Shown in pieces: positions 26,225 through 35,833 of a stretch of 64,000 nucleotides of DNA. The notes beneath the pieces are model-generated. The model made no database searches and was not told the origin of the DNA. It saw only the letters and a list, made by a program, of their open reading frames with translations. This DNA is from Ruegeria sp. Alg231-54 (GTDB lineage: Bacteria; Pseudomonadota; Alphaproteobacteria; Rhodobacterales; Rhodobacteraceae). Position 1 is the first letter of the stretch; every line of letters begins with the position of its first letter. The position numbers were made by a program, and so were the translations under genes. The DNA lies in contig NZ_FREZ01000005.1 of NCBI RefSeq assembly GCF_900143525.1, positions 3-64,002 of the forward strand, given 5' to 3'.

Positions 26225-27541
26225 ATGCAGGACGCTTCGGCACCCATTACGCATAAGCGGGTGCTCCGGATTGCAGCGCCGATCGTATTGTCCAATGCGA
26301 CGGTGCCAATTCTGGGGGCGGTGGATACTGGTGTTGTGGGGCAGTTGGGTCAGGCGGCCCCAATCGGTGCGGTCGGCATGGGAGCCGTTATTCTAGCGAC
26401 CATCTACTGGGTGTTCGGGTTCTTGCGTATGGGGACAACCGGTCTTGCTGCCCAGGCACGTGGTGCAGGGGACACGGCGGAAACCGGAGCCTTGCTGATG
26501 CGCGGGCTATTGTTGGGCGGCGCGGCAGGTTTGTTCTTTATCCTGACACAAGTCTGGTTGTTCTGGGGGGCGTTCGCCCTGTCTCCAGCCAGTCCCGAGG
26601 TCGAGTCGCTGACCCGCGCCTATCTGGAGATCCGTATCTGGGGTGCCCCGGCGACGATCGCGCTTTTTGCCGTGACAGGTTGGCTGATCGCGGTAGAGCG
26701 CACCAAGGGTGTGTTTGTTTTGCAGATCTGGATGAACGGGCTGAACATCGTTCTGGATCTCTGGTTTGTTCTTGGCCTTGGCTGGGGCGTCGAAGGTGTC
26801 GCCATCGCGACGCTGATCGCCGAATGGACCGGGTTGGCGCTTGGTCTCTGGTTGTGCCACGACGCTTTCGCTGGAAATCAGTGGCGCGACTGGCCCAGGA
26901 TCTTTGACCCAGCGCGTCTGCGCCGAATGATGCAGGTGAACGGCGACATAATGGTGCGTTCGGTGCTTTTGACCGGCGCATTTACCACTTTTTTGTTTGT
27001 TGGTTCCGATCTGGGGGACGTCAATCTGGCGGCAAATCAGGTGCTGCTGCAATTTCTTGAGATCACGGCTTTTGCCTTGGACGGTTTCGCCTTCTCTGCC
27101 GAGGCGCTGGTGGGCAGTGCGGTCGGCGCGCGTGATCGGGCCCAGGTACGGCGCGCGTCGATCATGGCCTCGCAATGGGGCGTCGGAGGTGCGTTTGCCC
27201 TGGGTCTTGTGTTTTTTCTGACCGGACCATCCCTGATTGATCTGATGTCAACCTCACCTGAAGTACGGGTTGCCGCGCGCGAGTTTCTGCTCTGGGCGGC
27301 CCTTGCACCGGTGATCGGCGTAGCCAGCTGGATGTTCGACGGTATCTATATCGGGGCGACCTGGACCTGCGCCATGCGACAGGCGATGATCCAGTCCGTC
27401 GCGATCTATGTGGTGGCCCTGTTCCTGCTGGTGCCGACGTTCGGCAACCATGGGCTTTGGGCCGCGCTGATGGTCCTGAACATCGTGCGCGGGGTCACGT
27501 TGGGTTGGCGTTACCCTAAGCTGGAAGCGCAGATCGCTTAA
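26225..27541 (+). CDS. MATE-family multidrug/organic cation exporter (DinF-like)
   Basis: A 438-residue inner-membrane antiporter with twelve helices in two bundles. The first helix carries IAAPIVLSNATVPILGAVDT, a signature of the DinF branch, and FGFLRMGTTGLAAQARGAGD follows in the first half. These exporters use Na+ or H+ gradients to extrude cationic or acidic compounds. It follows the hotdog pair by six bases, so it is likely in that operon. Its last four bases overlap the convergent arsC stop. Confidence 0.9.
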   Translation: MQDASAPITHKRVLRIAAPIVLSNATVPILGAVDTGVVGQLGQAAPIGAVGMGAVILATIYWVFGFLRMGTTGLAAQARGAGDTAETGALLMRGLLLGGAAGLFFILTQVWLFWGAFALSPASPEVESLTRAYLEIRIWGAPATIALFAVTGWLIAVERTKGVFVLQIWMNGLNIVLDLWFVLGLGWGVEGVAIATLIAEWTGLALGLWLCHDAFAGNQWRDWPRIFDPARLRRMMQVNGDIMVRSVLLTGAFTTFLFVGSDLGDVNLAANQVLLQFLEITAFALDGFAFSAEALVGSAVGARDRAQVRRASIMASQWGVGGAFALGLVFFLTGPSLIDLMSTSPEVRVAAREFLLWAALAPVIGVASWMFDGIYIGATWTCAMRQAMIQSVAIYVVALFLLVPTFGNHGLWAALMVLNIVRGVTLGWRYPKLEAQIA

Positions 27542-27879
27542 AGCAGCGACAGCAGGTTTTCGGGCGGACGACCAATCGCGGCCTTGTCACCGGCAATGGC
27601 CAGAGGACGCTCGATCAGGATGGGGTTTTCCGCCATAGACTGGATTAGGTCATCATCGGGTGTCGTTTTCGTCAAGCCTAGTTCCTTGAACCGCTTTTCG
27701 CCTGTTCGCATCATCTCGATGGCCGGAATTCCCAATTGGGACAGCACCGCGCGCAGCTCATCAGACGACGGCGCATCCTCCAGATACTTCCGAACCTTGA
27801 CGGTCGCACCTTTTTCTTCCAGCAACGCCAGACCTGTGCGGGATTTTGAACAGCGCGGGTTATGCCAATATTCAATCAC
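27538..27879 (-). CDS. arsC: Arsenate reductase (glutaredoxin-dependent)
   Basis: A 113-residue ArsC-fold protein. HNPRCSKSR places the nucleophilic cysteine at residue 10, and IERPLAI carries the arginine of the arsenate site. It reduces arsenate to arsenite with glutathione and glutaredoxin. No ars efflux pump or regulator is nearby; the gene is translationally coupled (ATGA) to pyrD, so it may be a constitutive detoxifier. Some ArsC-fold proteins have other roles, such as Spx or YffB, but the motif supports reductase activity. Confidence 0.9.
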   Translation of the reverse strand: MIEYWHNPRCSKSRTGLALLEEKGATVKVRKYLEDAPSSDELRAVLSQLGIPAIEMMRTGEKRFKELGLTKTTPDDDLIQSMAENPILIERPLAIAGDKAAIGRPPENLLSLL

Positions 27880-28934
27880 AGCCAGTCCTCTCTTTTGCTG
27901 CCAACCGCCTCTGCGACCGAAGTGAACCCGTCTTGCGCCAGCAGTTCATCCAGACCTTCGGCAATTTCTGCGGCCAATGAAATGCCGCCATAGACCATGG
28001 CCGTATAGAACTGCACAGCCGAAGCCCCGGCGCAGATCTTGGCGTAAGCCTGCTTTGCCGTCCCGATCCCGCCAACGCCAATCAATGGGATTTGCCCGTC
28101 GGTCAACTGGCTAAGACGTGCCAGAACGCGGGTCGATTTCTGGAATAACGGTGCGCCGGACAGACCGCCTGCTTCACCCTTATGGGCACTGCGCAGACCT
28201 TCGCGTGACAGGGTCGTGTTGGTGGCAATCACCGCATCCACGCCGGTTTCGCGGGCCACATCGGCGATGTCTTGCAATTCGCCTTTGGTCAGATCCGGGG
28301 CAATCTTCAGGAAGATTGGCAAGGGGCGGGGCAGTGCGTTGCGCGTCTCAATCACGCCGCTGAGTAAAGCACTCAGGGCCGCCTTGCCCTGAAGATCACG
28401 TAGTTTTTCCGTATTCGGGGATGAGACGTTGACCGTGGCAAAATTGAGATGCGCGGCGCAATGGGCCAGGACCTTGGCGAAATCGCCGGGGCGGTCGTCG
28501 CTGTCTTTGTTGGCACCCAGGTTCAAGCCAATCACCGCGTCCTTTGGACGGTCAGCCAGACGGCGGGCCATGACCTCCATGCCTTCGTTGTTGAATCCGA
28601 ACCGGTTGATGGCGGCCATGTCCTGGGTCAGGCGGAACAGGCGCGGTTTCGGGTTGCCGGGCTGCGGACGTGGGGTCACGGCGCCGACCTCGATAAACCC
28701 GAACCCTGCGCGGGACAGAGGCGCAAGAACCTCACCATTCTTGTCGAATCCTGCGGCCAGGCCAACGGGATTCGGCAGGTCCAATCCCGCCACTTCGGTG
28801 CGCAATCGACTGGAGGTCACTGGACCCGGCGCAGGGGCCAATCCGGCCTTTAGCGCCTTGATCGATAATCCGTGGGCTGTCTCAGGATCCAAGCGGTGCA
28901 GGGCTGCCAGCCCCAGTTTTTCAGTCAGTTTCAT
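27876..28934 (-). CDS. pyrD: Dihydroorotate dehydrogenase (quinone), class 2
   Basis: A 352-residue membrane-associated FMN enzyme that oxidises dihydroorotate to orotate using ubiquinone, the fourth step of pyrimidine synthesis. The class 2 N-terminal extension is present, along with [11 protein letters not shown] and [14 protein letters not shown] (catalytic serine), [17 protein letters not shown] as the FMN phosphate site and [10 protein letters not shown]. The start at 28934 overlaps the DUF1330 stop as ATGA, and its stop overlaps arsC in the same way. Confidence 0.96.
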   Translation of the reverse strand: MKLTEKLGLAALHRLDPETAHGLSIKALKAGLAPAPGPVTSSRLRTEVAGLDLPNPVGLAAGFDKNGEVLAPLSRAGFGFIEVGAVTPRPQPGNPKPRLFRLTQDMAAINRFGFNNEGMEVMARRLADRPKDAVIGLNLGANKDSDDRPGDFAKVLAHCAAHLNFATVNVSSPNTEKLRDLQGKAALSALLSGVIETRNALPRPLPIFLKIAPDLTKGELQDIADVARETGVDAVIATNTTLSREGLRSAHKGEAGGLSGAPLFQKSTRVLARLSQLTDGQIPLIGVGGIGTAKQAYAKICAGASAVQFYTAMVYGGISLAAEIAEGLDELLAQDGFTSVAEAVGSKREDWL

Positions 28935-29362
28935 CCGAATGCCTCTCCGCCACCCGTAAGGGCGCATCGTATAAGGCGCGAGGTTTCGACGGCGGCTTGG
29001 CGGTGCACCACAGCTTTTTGGTAAACCGGGTCCGTCACCATTTCCAGAAACGCATTCGCACTGGGATAGCGGACGATGAACACTGCGTCCCAGTCTTCGT
29101 CCTGCGGGCCGATCAGTGTCGTCTGAAACACGCCACGCCACAAGATTGATGCGCCAAGGCGCGCTATGATCGGAGCGGTTTCCGAGCCGTACTTGCCGTA
29201 AGCCTGCGCGCCGGTCAGCCCGACATCTGCGAGTTTGTGCCCTGCGGGATACTCAGCAGCGTCGCGGAACTTCACCAAGTTCAGCATCTCGATCGGGTGG
29301 TCCCGATCAAGGTCCTTGAAGGCCTCAAACTGGGCGCGGTCCGGATCGACAAAATTGGTCAT
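28931..29362 (-). CDS. DUF1330-family protein
   Basis: A 143-residue dimeric alpha-beta barrel (ferredoxin-like) protein of the DUF1330 type. Typical elements are [15 protein letters not shown] and [36 protein letters not shown]. Such proteins resemble small monooxygenases or binding proteins, and no reaction is established. It lies in the chain DUF952-DUF1330-pyrD-arsC with ATGA overlaps on both sides. Confidence 0.85.
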   Translation of the reverse strand: MTNFVDPDRAQFEAFKDLDRDHPIEMLNLVKFRDAAEYPAGHKLADVGLTGAQAYGKYGSETAPIIARLGASILWRGVFQTTLIGPQDEDWDAVFIVRYPSANAFLEMVTDPVYQKAVVHRQAAVETSRLIRCALTGGGEAFG

Positions 29363-29697
29363 TCCATATCCTTCGGAAACTGGTGAGCGGTTCCATCGAA
29401 GGGCAGGGCGCGCGACCAGACAATATCGGTCATTTTGATCTGCCGGTATAGATGCGGGAAAAGCGCGCCACCGCGCGAAACCTCCCATTTTAGATCGTCG
29501 CCCATCGCATCAGCGTCGCATGCCAGCAGGGTCAGCCCTTCGACACCGGCAAAGTGTTTGGCGGCTGTTTCTGCGGCCTGCTTGGCGGTCGAGAAATGAA
29601 CAAACCCGTCAGAGACATCTATCGGAGCCCCGTCTGATGCACCTTGTGCCTGTAGCGTGGCCCATTCATCGGCCCGAAAAATTTTGTAAATCAGCAT
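29359..29697 (-). CDS. DUF952-family protein
   Basis: A 112-residue DUF952 protein, recognised by IYKIFRADEW at the start, DGFVHFSTAKQA and GGALFPHLYRQIKMTDI. No biochemical role is established; the fold is ADP-ribosyltransferase-like in related structures, which I offer only as general knowledge. The start at 29697 is chosen because IYKI is the usual family beginning; a longer in-frame reading adds basic non-family residues. It is the first gene of the pyrD-arsC chain and divergent from the nucleotidase. Confidence 0.85.
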   Translation of the reverse strand: MLIYKIFRADEWATLQAQGASDGAPIDVSDGFVHFSTAKQAAETAAKHFAGVEGLTLLACDADAMGDDLKWEVSRGGALFPHLYRQIKMTDIVWSRALPFDGTAHQFPKDME

Positions 29698-29805
29698 GCG
29701 GTCGTGATGCACCGGGCCACGGGCAGAATCAAGCCGGATTTCCCCCTTTGACTCTCGGCGTTGCGCGTCGCAACATCTCCGCAATTAACAATAGGGAGTT
29801 AAACT

Positions 29806-31383
29806 ATGCTCACCCGTCTTTTGACATCTGCCGCCGCGCTCAGCCTTACCGCAGGCATGGCATTTGCCGAGTACAAGCTGACGATTCTGCACACCAACGA
29901 TTTCCACTCGCGTTTTGAGCCGATCAACAAATACGACAGCGGTTGCGGTGATGAAGACAACGCCGAGGGCAAGTGCTTTGGCGGTTCCGCGCGCTTGGTC
30001 ACTGCGGTCGAGGAGGCGCGTGGCCGTGCCGAAAACTCGATTCTGGTTGATGGCGGAGACCAGTTCCAGGGATCGCTGTTCTATACCTATTACAAGGGCA
30101 AGGTCGCGGCCGAGTTCATGAACAAGCTGGGCTACAACGCGATGACCGTGGGTAACCACGAATTCGACGACGGCCCCGAGGTTCTGCGCGGCTTTATCGA
30201 CTCGGTCGATTTCCCTGTTCTAATGTCCAATGCGGATATTGCGGACGAAGAGTTGCTGACCGACAAGATCAAGAAATCCACTGTGATCGAAGTGGGTGGC
30301 GAAAAGATCGGCCTGATTGGCCTGACACCGATCGACACTGATGAGCTTGCCTCGCCCGGTCCGAATATCTCGTTCTCGGACCCGGTGCCTGCGGTTCAGG
30401 CTGAGGTGGATAAGCTGACCGGTGAAGGCGTCAACAAGATCATCGTTCTCAGCCACTCGGGCTACGGTGTGGATCAGCGCGTTGCGCAGGAAACCACCGG
30501 AGTTGACGTGATCGTAGGTGGCCACTCGAACACATACCTGTCGAACACCTCGGACAAGGCCGCCGGCCCGTACCCGACCGTGGTAAACGGCGTGCAGATC
30601 GTTCAGGCCTATGCCTACGGCAAATTCTTGGGTGAGCTGAATGTGACCTTTGACGATGACGGCAACGTGGTCGAGGCTGCTGGCGAGCCGCTGATCATGG
30701 ACAACACGGTCACCGAGGATCAGGCCGCTCTGGATCGTATTGCCGAACTGGCCGTGCCATTGGATGAAATCCGCAACAAGGTGGTTGCAAACTCTGCCGA
30801 TGCCATCGAAGGCGACCGCGCTATTTGCCGCGTCCAGGAATGCCAGATGGGCAACCTTGTGGCCGACGCAATGTTGGCACGCGTCGCGGATCAGGGCGTT
30901 AAGATTGCGATTGCCAACTCGGGCGGTCTGCGGGCTTCGATCGATCCGGGCGACGTGACCATGGGCGAAGTGCTGACCGTGCTGCCGTTCCAGAACACGC
31001 TGTCGACCTTTGAGATCAGCGGCCAAGGCGTCATCGATGCGCTGGAAAACGGCGTCAGCCAGGTGGAAGAGGTCAAAGGCCGCTTTCCGCAGGTTGCTGG
31101 CCTGACCTTCACCTGGGACCCGGCCGTTGCGCCGAACGAAGGGCGTATCGCTGAGGTCATGGTTGCCGACGGAGACGGGTTTGTTCCCATCGATCCGGCC
31201 GCGACTTATCTGGTGGTCACCAACAACTACGTCCGCAATGGCGGTGACGGCTACAAGATGTTCTCGGGCGACGACAAGAACGCCTATGACTTCGGCCCCG
31301 ATCTGGCAGATGTAACGGCGGAATACCTGGCCGAAAACGCGCCTTACACGCCCTATCTGGATGGGCGGATCAAGCAGAAGTAA
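29806..31383 (+). CDS. ushA: Periplasmic 5'-nucleotidase (UshA-type)
   Basis: A 525-residue secreted metallophosphoesterase. A Sec signal peptide occupies about residues 1-22 (AALSLTAGMAFA, cleavage before EYKL). The metal-site motifs follow in order: ILHTNDFHSRF, DGGDQFQGS, VGNHEFDDGP, LSHSGYG and VGGHSNTY. The C-terminal 5'-nucleotidase domain includes NSGGLRASIDPGD and NNYVRNGGDG. It dephosphorylates extracellular nucleotides for phosphate and nucleoside recovery, a supply that the salvage operon at 9.5-14 kb could use. A strong terminator follows. Confidence 0.94.
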   Translation: MLTRLLTSAAALSLTAGMAFAEYKLTILHTNDFHSRFEPINKYDSGCGDEDNAEGKCFGGSARLVTAVEEARGRAENSILVDGGDQFQGSLFYTYYKGKVAAEFMNKLGYNAMTVGNHEFDDGPEVLRGFIDSVDFPVLMSNADIADEELLTDKIKKSTVIEVGGEKIGLIGLTPIDTDELASPGPNISFSDPVPAVQAEVDKLTGEGVNKIIVLSHSGYGVDQRVAQETTGVDVIVGGHSNTYLSNTSDKAAGPYPTVVNGVQIVQAYAYGKFLGELNVTFDDDGNVVEAAGEPLIMDNTVTEDQAALDRIAELAVPLDEIRNKVVANSADAIEGDRAICRVQECQMGNLVADAMLARVADQGVKIAIANSGGLRASIDPGDVTMGEVLTVLPFQNTLSTFEISGQGVIDALENGVSQVEEVKGRFPQVAGLTFTWDPAVAPNEGRIAEVMVADGDGFVPIDPAATYLVVTNNYVRNGGDGYKMFSGDDKNAYDFGPDLADVTAEYLAENAPYTPYLDGRIKQK

Positions 31384-31404
31384 ATCTGCTTCGATAAACA
31401 AACT

Positions 31405-31431
31405 AAAAGGCCGCGTTTGACGCGGCCTTTT
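31405..31431 (+). terminator. Intrinsic terminator of ushA
   Basis: GGCCGCG (31409-31415), loop TTTGA and CGCGGCC (31421-31427), flanked by AAAA before and TTTT after. The symmetry makes it potentially bidirectional. Confidence 0.88.
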
Positions 31432-31523
31432 CAGTCTTATGGACAGAAACGGCTTGATGGTGTTCCACTCGGTATCGGCGCGGGCGACATTAACCTACAA
31501 TTTCTGAAAAAGGGACAAGGCCT

Positions 31524-32189
31524 ATGTGCGGACGGTTTGCCGTAACACTTCCCAACGATGCAATGGCACAGCTTTTTTCGGCGCGCCCAGCTAACACTTT
31601 GCCAGCGGTGCCGAATTTCAACGTCTGCCCGACCAATCAGGTGCATGTGGTGCGCGCGGGCGAAAACGGGCGCACGCTTGATCCGCTGCGCTGGGGGTTT
31701 TTGCCCCATTGGTACAAGGCCGAAAACGCAGGACCTCTGTTGATCAACGCGCGGGCGGAAACGCTTGCCGAAAAGCCCGCCTTTCGCGCTGCATGCCGGG
31801 AACGCCGCTGCCTGATCGCCGCGACGGGGTTCTATGAATGGACCAAGACGAAACAAGGCGACCGGTTACCGCGGTACATTTTCCGTCAGGACAACGCACT
31901 GATTGCCTTTGCCGGTGTTTGGCAGGATTGGGGGCCTGAAGATGCGCGGCAGGGCACCTGCGCGATTGTCACGACGAAGGCCAACCGTCACCTCAGCGCA
32001 ATCCATCACCGAATGCCTTTGATCTTGGAACCTGATGACTGGCCCTTTTGGCTGGGCGAGGCCGGAAAAGGGGCCGCGCGTCTGATGCAGACAGGGGACG
32101 AAGATGTCCTCAGCTATCATCGCGTCAGCCCGGCCGTGAATTCGAACCGCGCCAGCGGGCCGGAATTGATTGAACCGATCGAAGTTTAG
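31524..32189 (+). CDS. SRAP-domain protein (YedK/HMCES family) that shields abasic sites
   Basis: A 221-residue SRAP protein. Catalytic Cys2 follows the initiator methionine in MCGRFAV and forms a thiazolidine link with abasic sites in single-stranded DNA. The other motif residues are visible: N in LINARAET, E in GFYEWTK, and H in SAIHHRMP. Family members protect replication forks from abasic-site cleavage. It is followed 42 bp downstream by mnmH. Confidence 0.92.
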   Translation: MCGRFAVTLPNDAMAQLFSARPANTLPAVPNFNVCPTNQVHVVRAGENGRTLDPLRWGFLPHWYKAENAGPLLINARAETLAEKPAFRAACRERRCLIAATGFYEWTKTKQGDRLPRYIFRQDNALIAFAGVWQDWGPEDARQGTCAIVTTKANRHLSAIHHRMPLILEPDDWPFWLGEAGKGAARLMQTGDEDVLSYHRVSPAVNSNRASGPELIEPIEV

Positions 32190-32231
32190 CCCTGCCTTTT
32201 CATTCACGGCATTGCGGGATAGATCTCTGAC

Positions 32232-33284
32232 ATGGTTCTGAAATTCGACAGCCTGCCCGATCTCTATGCGCATGAATTCGATACAGTGATCGACGTGCGC
32301 AGCCCGGCGGAATTTGACGAAGACCACCTTCCTGGCGCTATCAGCCTGCCCGTTCTCGACAACGAAGAACGCGCCCGCGTCGGCACGATCTATGTTCAGG
32401 AAAGTCCGTTTCTGGCCCGTAAACTGGGGGCTGCGCTGGTGTTTCGGAATGCGGCCAATCACATCGAGAACAACCTGTCCCATCATGAGGGCGGATGGCG
32501 GCCGTTAGTTTACTGCTGGCGCGGCGGGCAAAGATCGGGTTCGTTCACATGGATGCTGCAACAGATCGGCTGGCGGGCCGAAGTGGTCGAGGGTGGCTAT
32601 CGCAGCTATCGCCGGTTGGTGAAACGGTATCTCTATGATGACCCGCTGCCGCATCACCTGATTGCGCTGGACGGATATACCGGCACGGCGAAGACCGAAC
32701 TATTAGTGCATCTTGCGGCTCGCGGCGTTCAGATTCTGGATCTAGAGGGGCTGGCCAACCACCGTGGGTCCTTGCTGGGTGATATGCCCGGTGGACAACC
32801 CAGCCAAAAGGCGTTCGAGTCTGCCCTTTCGTCTGCGCTGTGCCGTCTGGACATGTCGCGCCCCGTGGTGGTTGAGGCGGAGTCGTCCAAAATCGGGTCT
32901 TTGATCCTGCCGCCGACGCTTTGGGCGGCCTTGCGCCAAGCCCCGCGCATCCAGGTCACAGCCTCCATTCAGGCGCGTTCGAACTACTTGGTATCCGCCT
33001 ATGATGACGTTCTGTCGGACTCTGACCGCCTGCGCGACCGCCTTTCCCCGCTGCGGTTTCACCGCGGGCATGACGTGGTGGACGGTTGGCTGGACATGAT
33101 TGAGGCTGGTAACAAACGCGCACTGACACAGGCGTTGATCGAGCAGCACTATGATCCTGCATATGCCAAATCTGCCCGAGTGCGCAGTTCAGAGGTTATC
33201 GCGAATATCCATGCGTCGGCGCTGGATCATGCTGGCGTGTCTGCAACAGCAGCGCAGATCGATGCCATCCTGGATCAGGTTTGA
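32232..33284 (+). CDS. mnmH: tRNA 2-selenouridine synthase
   Basis: A 350-residue protein with an N-terminal rhodanese domain and a C-terminal P-loop domain. The active cysteine is C95 in VYCWRGGQRSGSF, and the P-loop GYTGTAKTE is at about 148-156. It converts 2-thiouridine at the wobble position of certain tRNAs to 2-selenouridine, through a geranylated intermediate, using selenophosphate. The selenophosphate maker SelD is encoded convergently, with a ten-base 3' overlap. I see no selA or selB here, so use for selenocysteine is not supported by this window. Confidence 0.93.
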   Translation: MVLKFDSLPDLYAHEFDTVIDVRSPAEFDEDHLPGAISLPVLDNEERARVGTIYVQESPFLARKLGAALVFRNAANHIENNLSHHEGGWRPLVYCWRGGQRSGSFTWMLQQIGWRAEVVEGGYRSYRRLVKRYLYDDPLPHHLIALDGYTGTAKTELLVHLAARGVQILDLEGLANHRGSLLGDMPGGQPSQKAFESALSSALCRLDMSRPVVVEAESSKIGSLILPPTLWAALRQAPRIQVTASIQARSNYLVSAYDDVLSDSDRLRDRLSPLRFHRGHDVVDGWLDMIEAGNKRALTQALIEQHYDPAYAKSARVRSSEVIANIHASALDHAGVSATAAQIDAILDQV

Positions 33285-35434
33285 ACCCGAAGCCCCGGTG
33301 CATCGGTCATGTGCCCAATGATTACGGCAGGATATCCCACTTCGCACAAAGCTTCGCAGATCATCTGTCCTTGATCCGCTGGTACCGCGGCCAGTAAGCC
33401 TCCGGCAGTCTGAGGATCATACAGCAGGTCAGCTTTGCCGCCCGTCGGTAATTCGGGCGTAATCGCTCGATTGTCTTCGAACAAGGTTGACCGGATACCC
33501 TGCGCGGCCAGTTCCCGCGCGCCATCCATTACCGGAACTGCCGCAAGATCCAGGGCGGCACCGCAATCCGAGGCCTCGGTCATGCCCAGCAGGTGCCCCG
33601 CCAGACCAAATCCCGTTACATCGGTCATCGCATGTGCATCTGCCAATACTTCCGAAGCCCGGCCTTGTGGCTGCACCATATTTGCAAGGCCCGCCGCAAC
33701 CCATTCGCCCTTTGCTGCGCCCGCCATCTCTGCCGCCATCAGAACGCCGCTGCCTAACGGTTTTGTCAGGATCAGGGCATCACCGGGTCTGGCGCCGGTC
33801 AGTGTGATCGGGTCGGCGTCGCACAGACCGGTCAGGGTGAACCCGATCGTCATCTCGTCACCCATCGAGCTGTGCCCGCCGACAATTTCGGCCCCGGCGG
33901 TACGGATGACGTCGCTGGCCGTGGTCATAATCTCGGCCATGGTGCGACGCTGAAGGGTCGGCGACATGCGGGGCAGGATGATCGTCGTCGTGGCGGCCTG
34001 CGGGAGGGCACCCATGGCCCAGATGTCCCCAAGGGCATGAACCGCTGCAATGCGCGTCATCAAGGCGGGATCGTCCACGAAGCCGCGCAGATGGTCCGAG
34101 GTCATGACCTGCCGGGCACCCCCGGTCTGCAACAGGGCAGCATCATCGCCGGGCAGTGGTGTCACGTCCGCACGAACAGGGGTGGGCAGATCGGCAAGCG
34201 CGGATTGCAACGCGCCGCGCCCGACCTTGGCACCACAGCCCCCGCACATGGGTTTGTCGCCCAAGGCTTCGGTCAAACCGGCCGCGTGATGGCGGGGCAA
34301 GGACGGAGGCTTCATCTGCGGCAGGTTGCGAAACTTGTCCATAAAGTTTTGATCGATGTGGTTTTTCCATTTCCACATCAACGGCCCGCTGAACGAGGTC
34401 CCCAGCCGTTCTCCCAGTGCAGACTTGCTGCCTAATGAAATCAGCTTGAGGTAATCTTTTTGCGGCTCATACCGCCGCATGGCATCTGACCCTAAGGCGG
34501 CCCTTAGGTTTTGGAATAGTACGGGGGCTTCGCGCACCGCGTAAACTCCGGCTTTGGGGCGGGGGTTTTCGGTCAGATGTGCGCAATCACCCGCCGCAAA
34601 AATGGCCGGGTCGCTGGACTGCAATTGCGCGTTGACGCGGATGAAGCCATCCTGAAGATCCAGCCCTGTATTCGCTATCCAGTCATACGGTTTTGCACCG
34701 GCTGCGCCGGTCACAAAGCTGGCCGGGATTTGGCGACCATCCTCTAGCGCGACGTGATCCTGAGCGATGTGCGAAACAGATGCCCGTTCGATCACTTCGA
34801 TGCCCAGATCAGCCATCGCTTTGCGAATGGTCTGCGCGGACTTGGGATTTGTCGCCGTCAGGGCATGTGCATTGTCAATCAGGGTCAGGTGCGCGCTGCG
34901 CCCCTTGGTGCGCAAGGCAAAGGCCATAGCCATGATAAGCTCGGCCCCGGCCACCCCGCCGCCGATCACCGCGACCGTAGCATCACCTGATCCTTCCAGG
35001 TACTCTGCCCATCTGGCAGCAAACGGGCCCAACGGTTTGGCCGGAACCGCATGCTGGTCAAAGCCGGGCAGGGCGGGCATGTCCGATGTAATCCCCACAT
35101 TGACCGATGCTACATCAAACGCCACCGGGGGACGGTCTGGCACATGAACCTCGCGCCGGTCTGGGTCGATGCCGGAAACCGCGCCCAGAATGATCCGCGC
35201 GCCGGCAAAGCGGGCCAGTTTGACCAGATCTATGTTCAGGTCCTGACGTGCGTAGTGCCCGGCGACAAAGCCCGGCAGCATTCCCGAATATGGCGCGGTG
35301 GGGCCGGGGTTGATCACCGTCACCCGTGCGCCGGGCAGGGGGTTCATGCCCCACTTGCGCAGCAACAATGCATGGGTGTGACCGCCGCCGATTAGAACCA
35401 GATCGCGGGTTAGGGGCAGCGGTGGGTGGTGCAT
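33275..35434 (-). CDS. selD: Selenide, water dikinase fused to an N-terminal NAD(P)/FAD oxidoreductase domain
   Basis: A 719-residue fusion. Residues 12 to about 380 are a pyridine-nucleotide-disulfide oxidoreductase of the NDH-2 type (LVLIGGGHTH at 12-21, VAVIGGGVAGAE at 154-165, FAAGDCAHL). Residues from about 385 are SelD, with catalytic C400 and K403 in CGGCGAKVG and GGHSSMGDEMTIG as the ATP/Mg site. SelD makes selenophosphate from selenide and ATP. The oxidoreductase half may provide reduced selenium, as suggested for similar fusions in cyanobacteria and eukaryotes. The start is the ATG at 35434, five bases after mrpG, so it may be co-transcribed with mrp. Confidence 0.93.
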   Translation of the reverse strand: MHHPPLPLTRDLVLIGGGHTHALLLRKWGMNPLPGARVTVINPGPTAPYSGMLPGFVAGHYARQDLNIDLVKLARFAGARIILGAVSGIDPDRREVHVPDRPPVAFDVASVNVGITSDMPALPGFDQHAVPAKPLGPFAARWAEYLEGSGDATVAVIGGGVAGAELIMAMAFALRTKGRSAHLTLIDNAHALTATNPKSAQTIRKAMADLGIEVIERASVSHIAQDHVALEDGRQIPASFVTGAAGAKPYDWIANTGLDLQDGFIRVNAQLQSSDPAIFAAGDCAHLTENPRPKAGVYAVREAPVLFQNLRAALGSDAMRRYEPQKDYLKLISLGSKSALGERLGTSFSGPLMWKWKNHIDQNFMDKFRNLPQMKPPSLPRHHAAGLTEALGDKPMCGGCGAKVGRGALQSALADLPTPVRADVTPLPGDDAALLQTGGARQVMTSDHLRGFVDDPALMTRIAAVHALGDIWAMGALPQAATTTIILPRMSPTLQRRTMAEIMTTASDVIRTAGAEIVGGHSSMGDEMTIGFTLTGLCDADPITLTGARPGDALILTKPLGSGVLMAAEMAGAAKGEWVAAGLANMVQPQGRASEVLADAHAMTDVTGFGLAGHLLGMTEASDCGAALDLAAVPVMDGARELAAQGIRSTLFEDNRAITPELPTGGKADLLYDPQTAGGLLAAVPADQGQMICEALCEVGYPAVIIGHMTDAPGLRVQT

Positions 35435-35439
35435 CAAAC

Positions 35440-35826
35440 TCAGGACTTGCTGTGATCAGGGACGTCTTCGACTTGCTCAACCGCGTGCGTGGCCCAAAGT
35501 TCATCCTCGCCCGCATCCGGCAGATCGCTGGGCTTTTCATGACGGTGAATGTGCCATTTGGCAATGAACAGGGCCGTGATCGGCGCGGTCAGGAACAGGA
35601 ACAGAGTGATCAGAAGCTCGTGCAGCGACAAGTGCTGTTCGATCAGAACCGAGTGGCAGATCGATGCCAGCAACACGCCACCCACGCCCAGGGTCGTCGC
35701 CTTAGTGGGTGCGTGCAGGCGCGACATAGGATCTTTCAGCTTGATCATACCGTAGGACCCGACAAAGCCGAAGATGCCTGAGATGACCAGGAAGAAGGCG
35801 ATCAGAAGTTCTACGATGAATCCCAT
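35440..35826 (-). CDS. mrpG: Na+/H+ antiporter subunit G
   Basis: A 128-residue membrane subunit with three helices (about residues 5-25, 38-58, 66-86), then a charged cytosolic tail. The family block GYGMIKLKDPMSRLHAPTKATTLG in the form SYGMIKLKDPMSRLHAP is present, typical of MrpG/PhaG. It is the last mrp gene. Mrp complexes exchange Na+ (or K+) for protons and need all subunits. The gap from mrpF is seven bases; selD follows five bases after its stop. Confidence 0.92.
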   Translation of the reverse strand: MGFIVELLIAFFLVISGIFGFVGSYGMIKLKDPMSRLHAPTKATTLGVGGVLLASICHSVLIEQHLSLHELLITLFLFLTAPITALFIAKWHIHRHEKPSDLPDAGEDELWATHAVEQVEDVPDHSKS

Positions 35827-35833
35827 TCCACCC

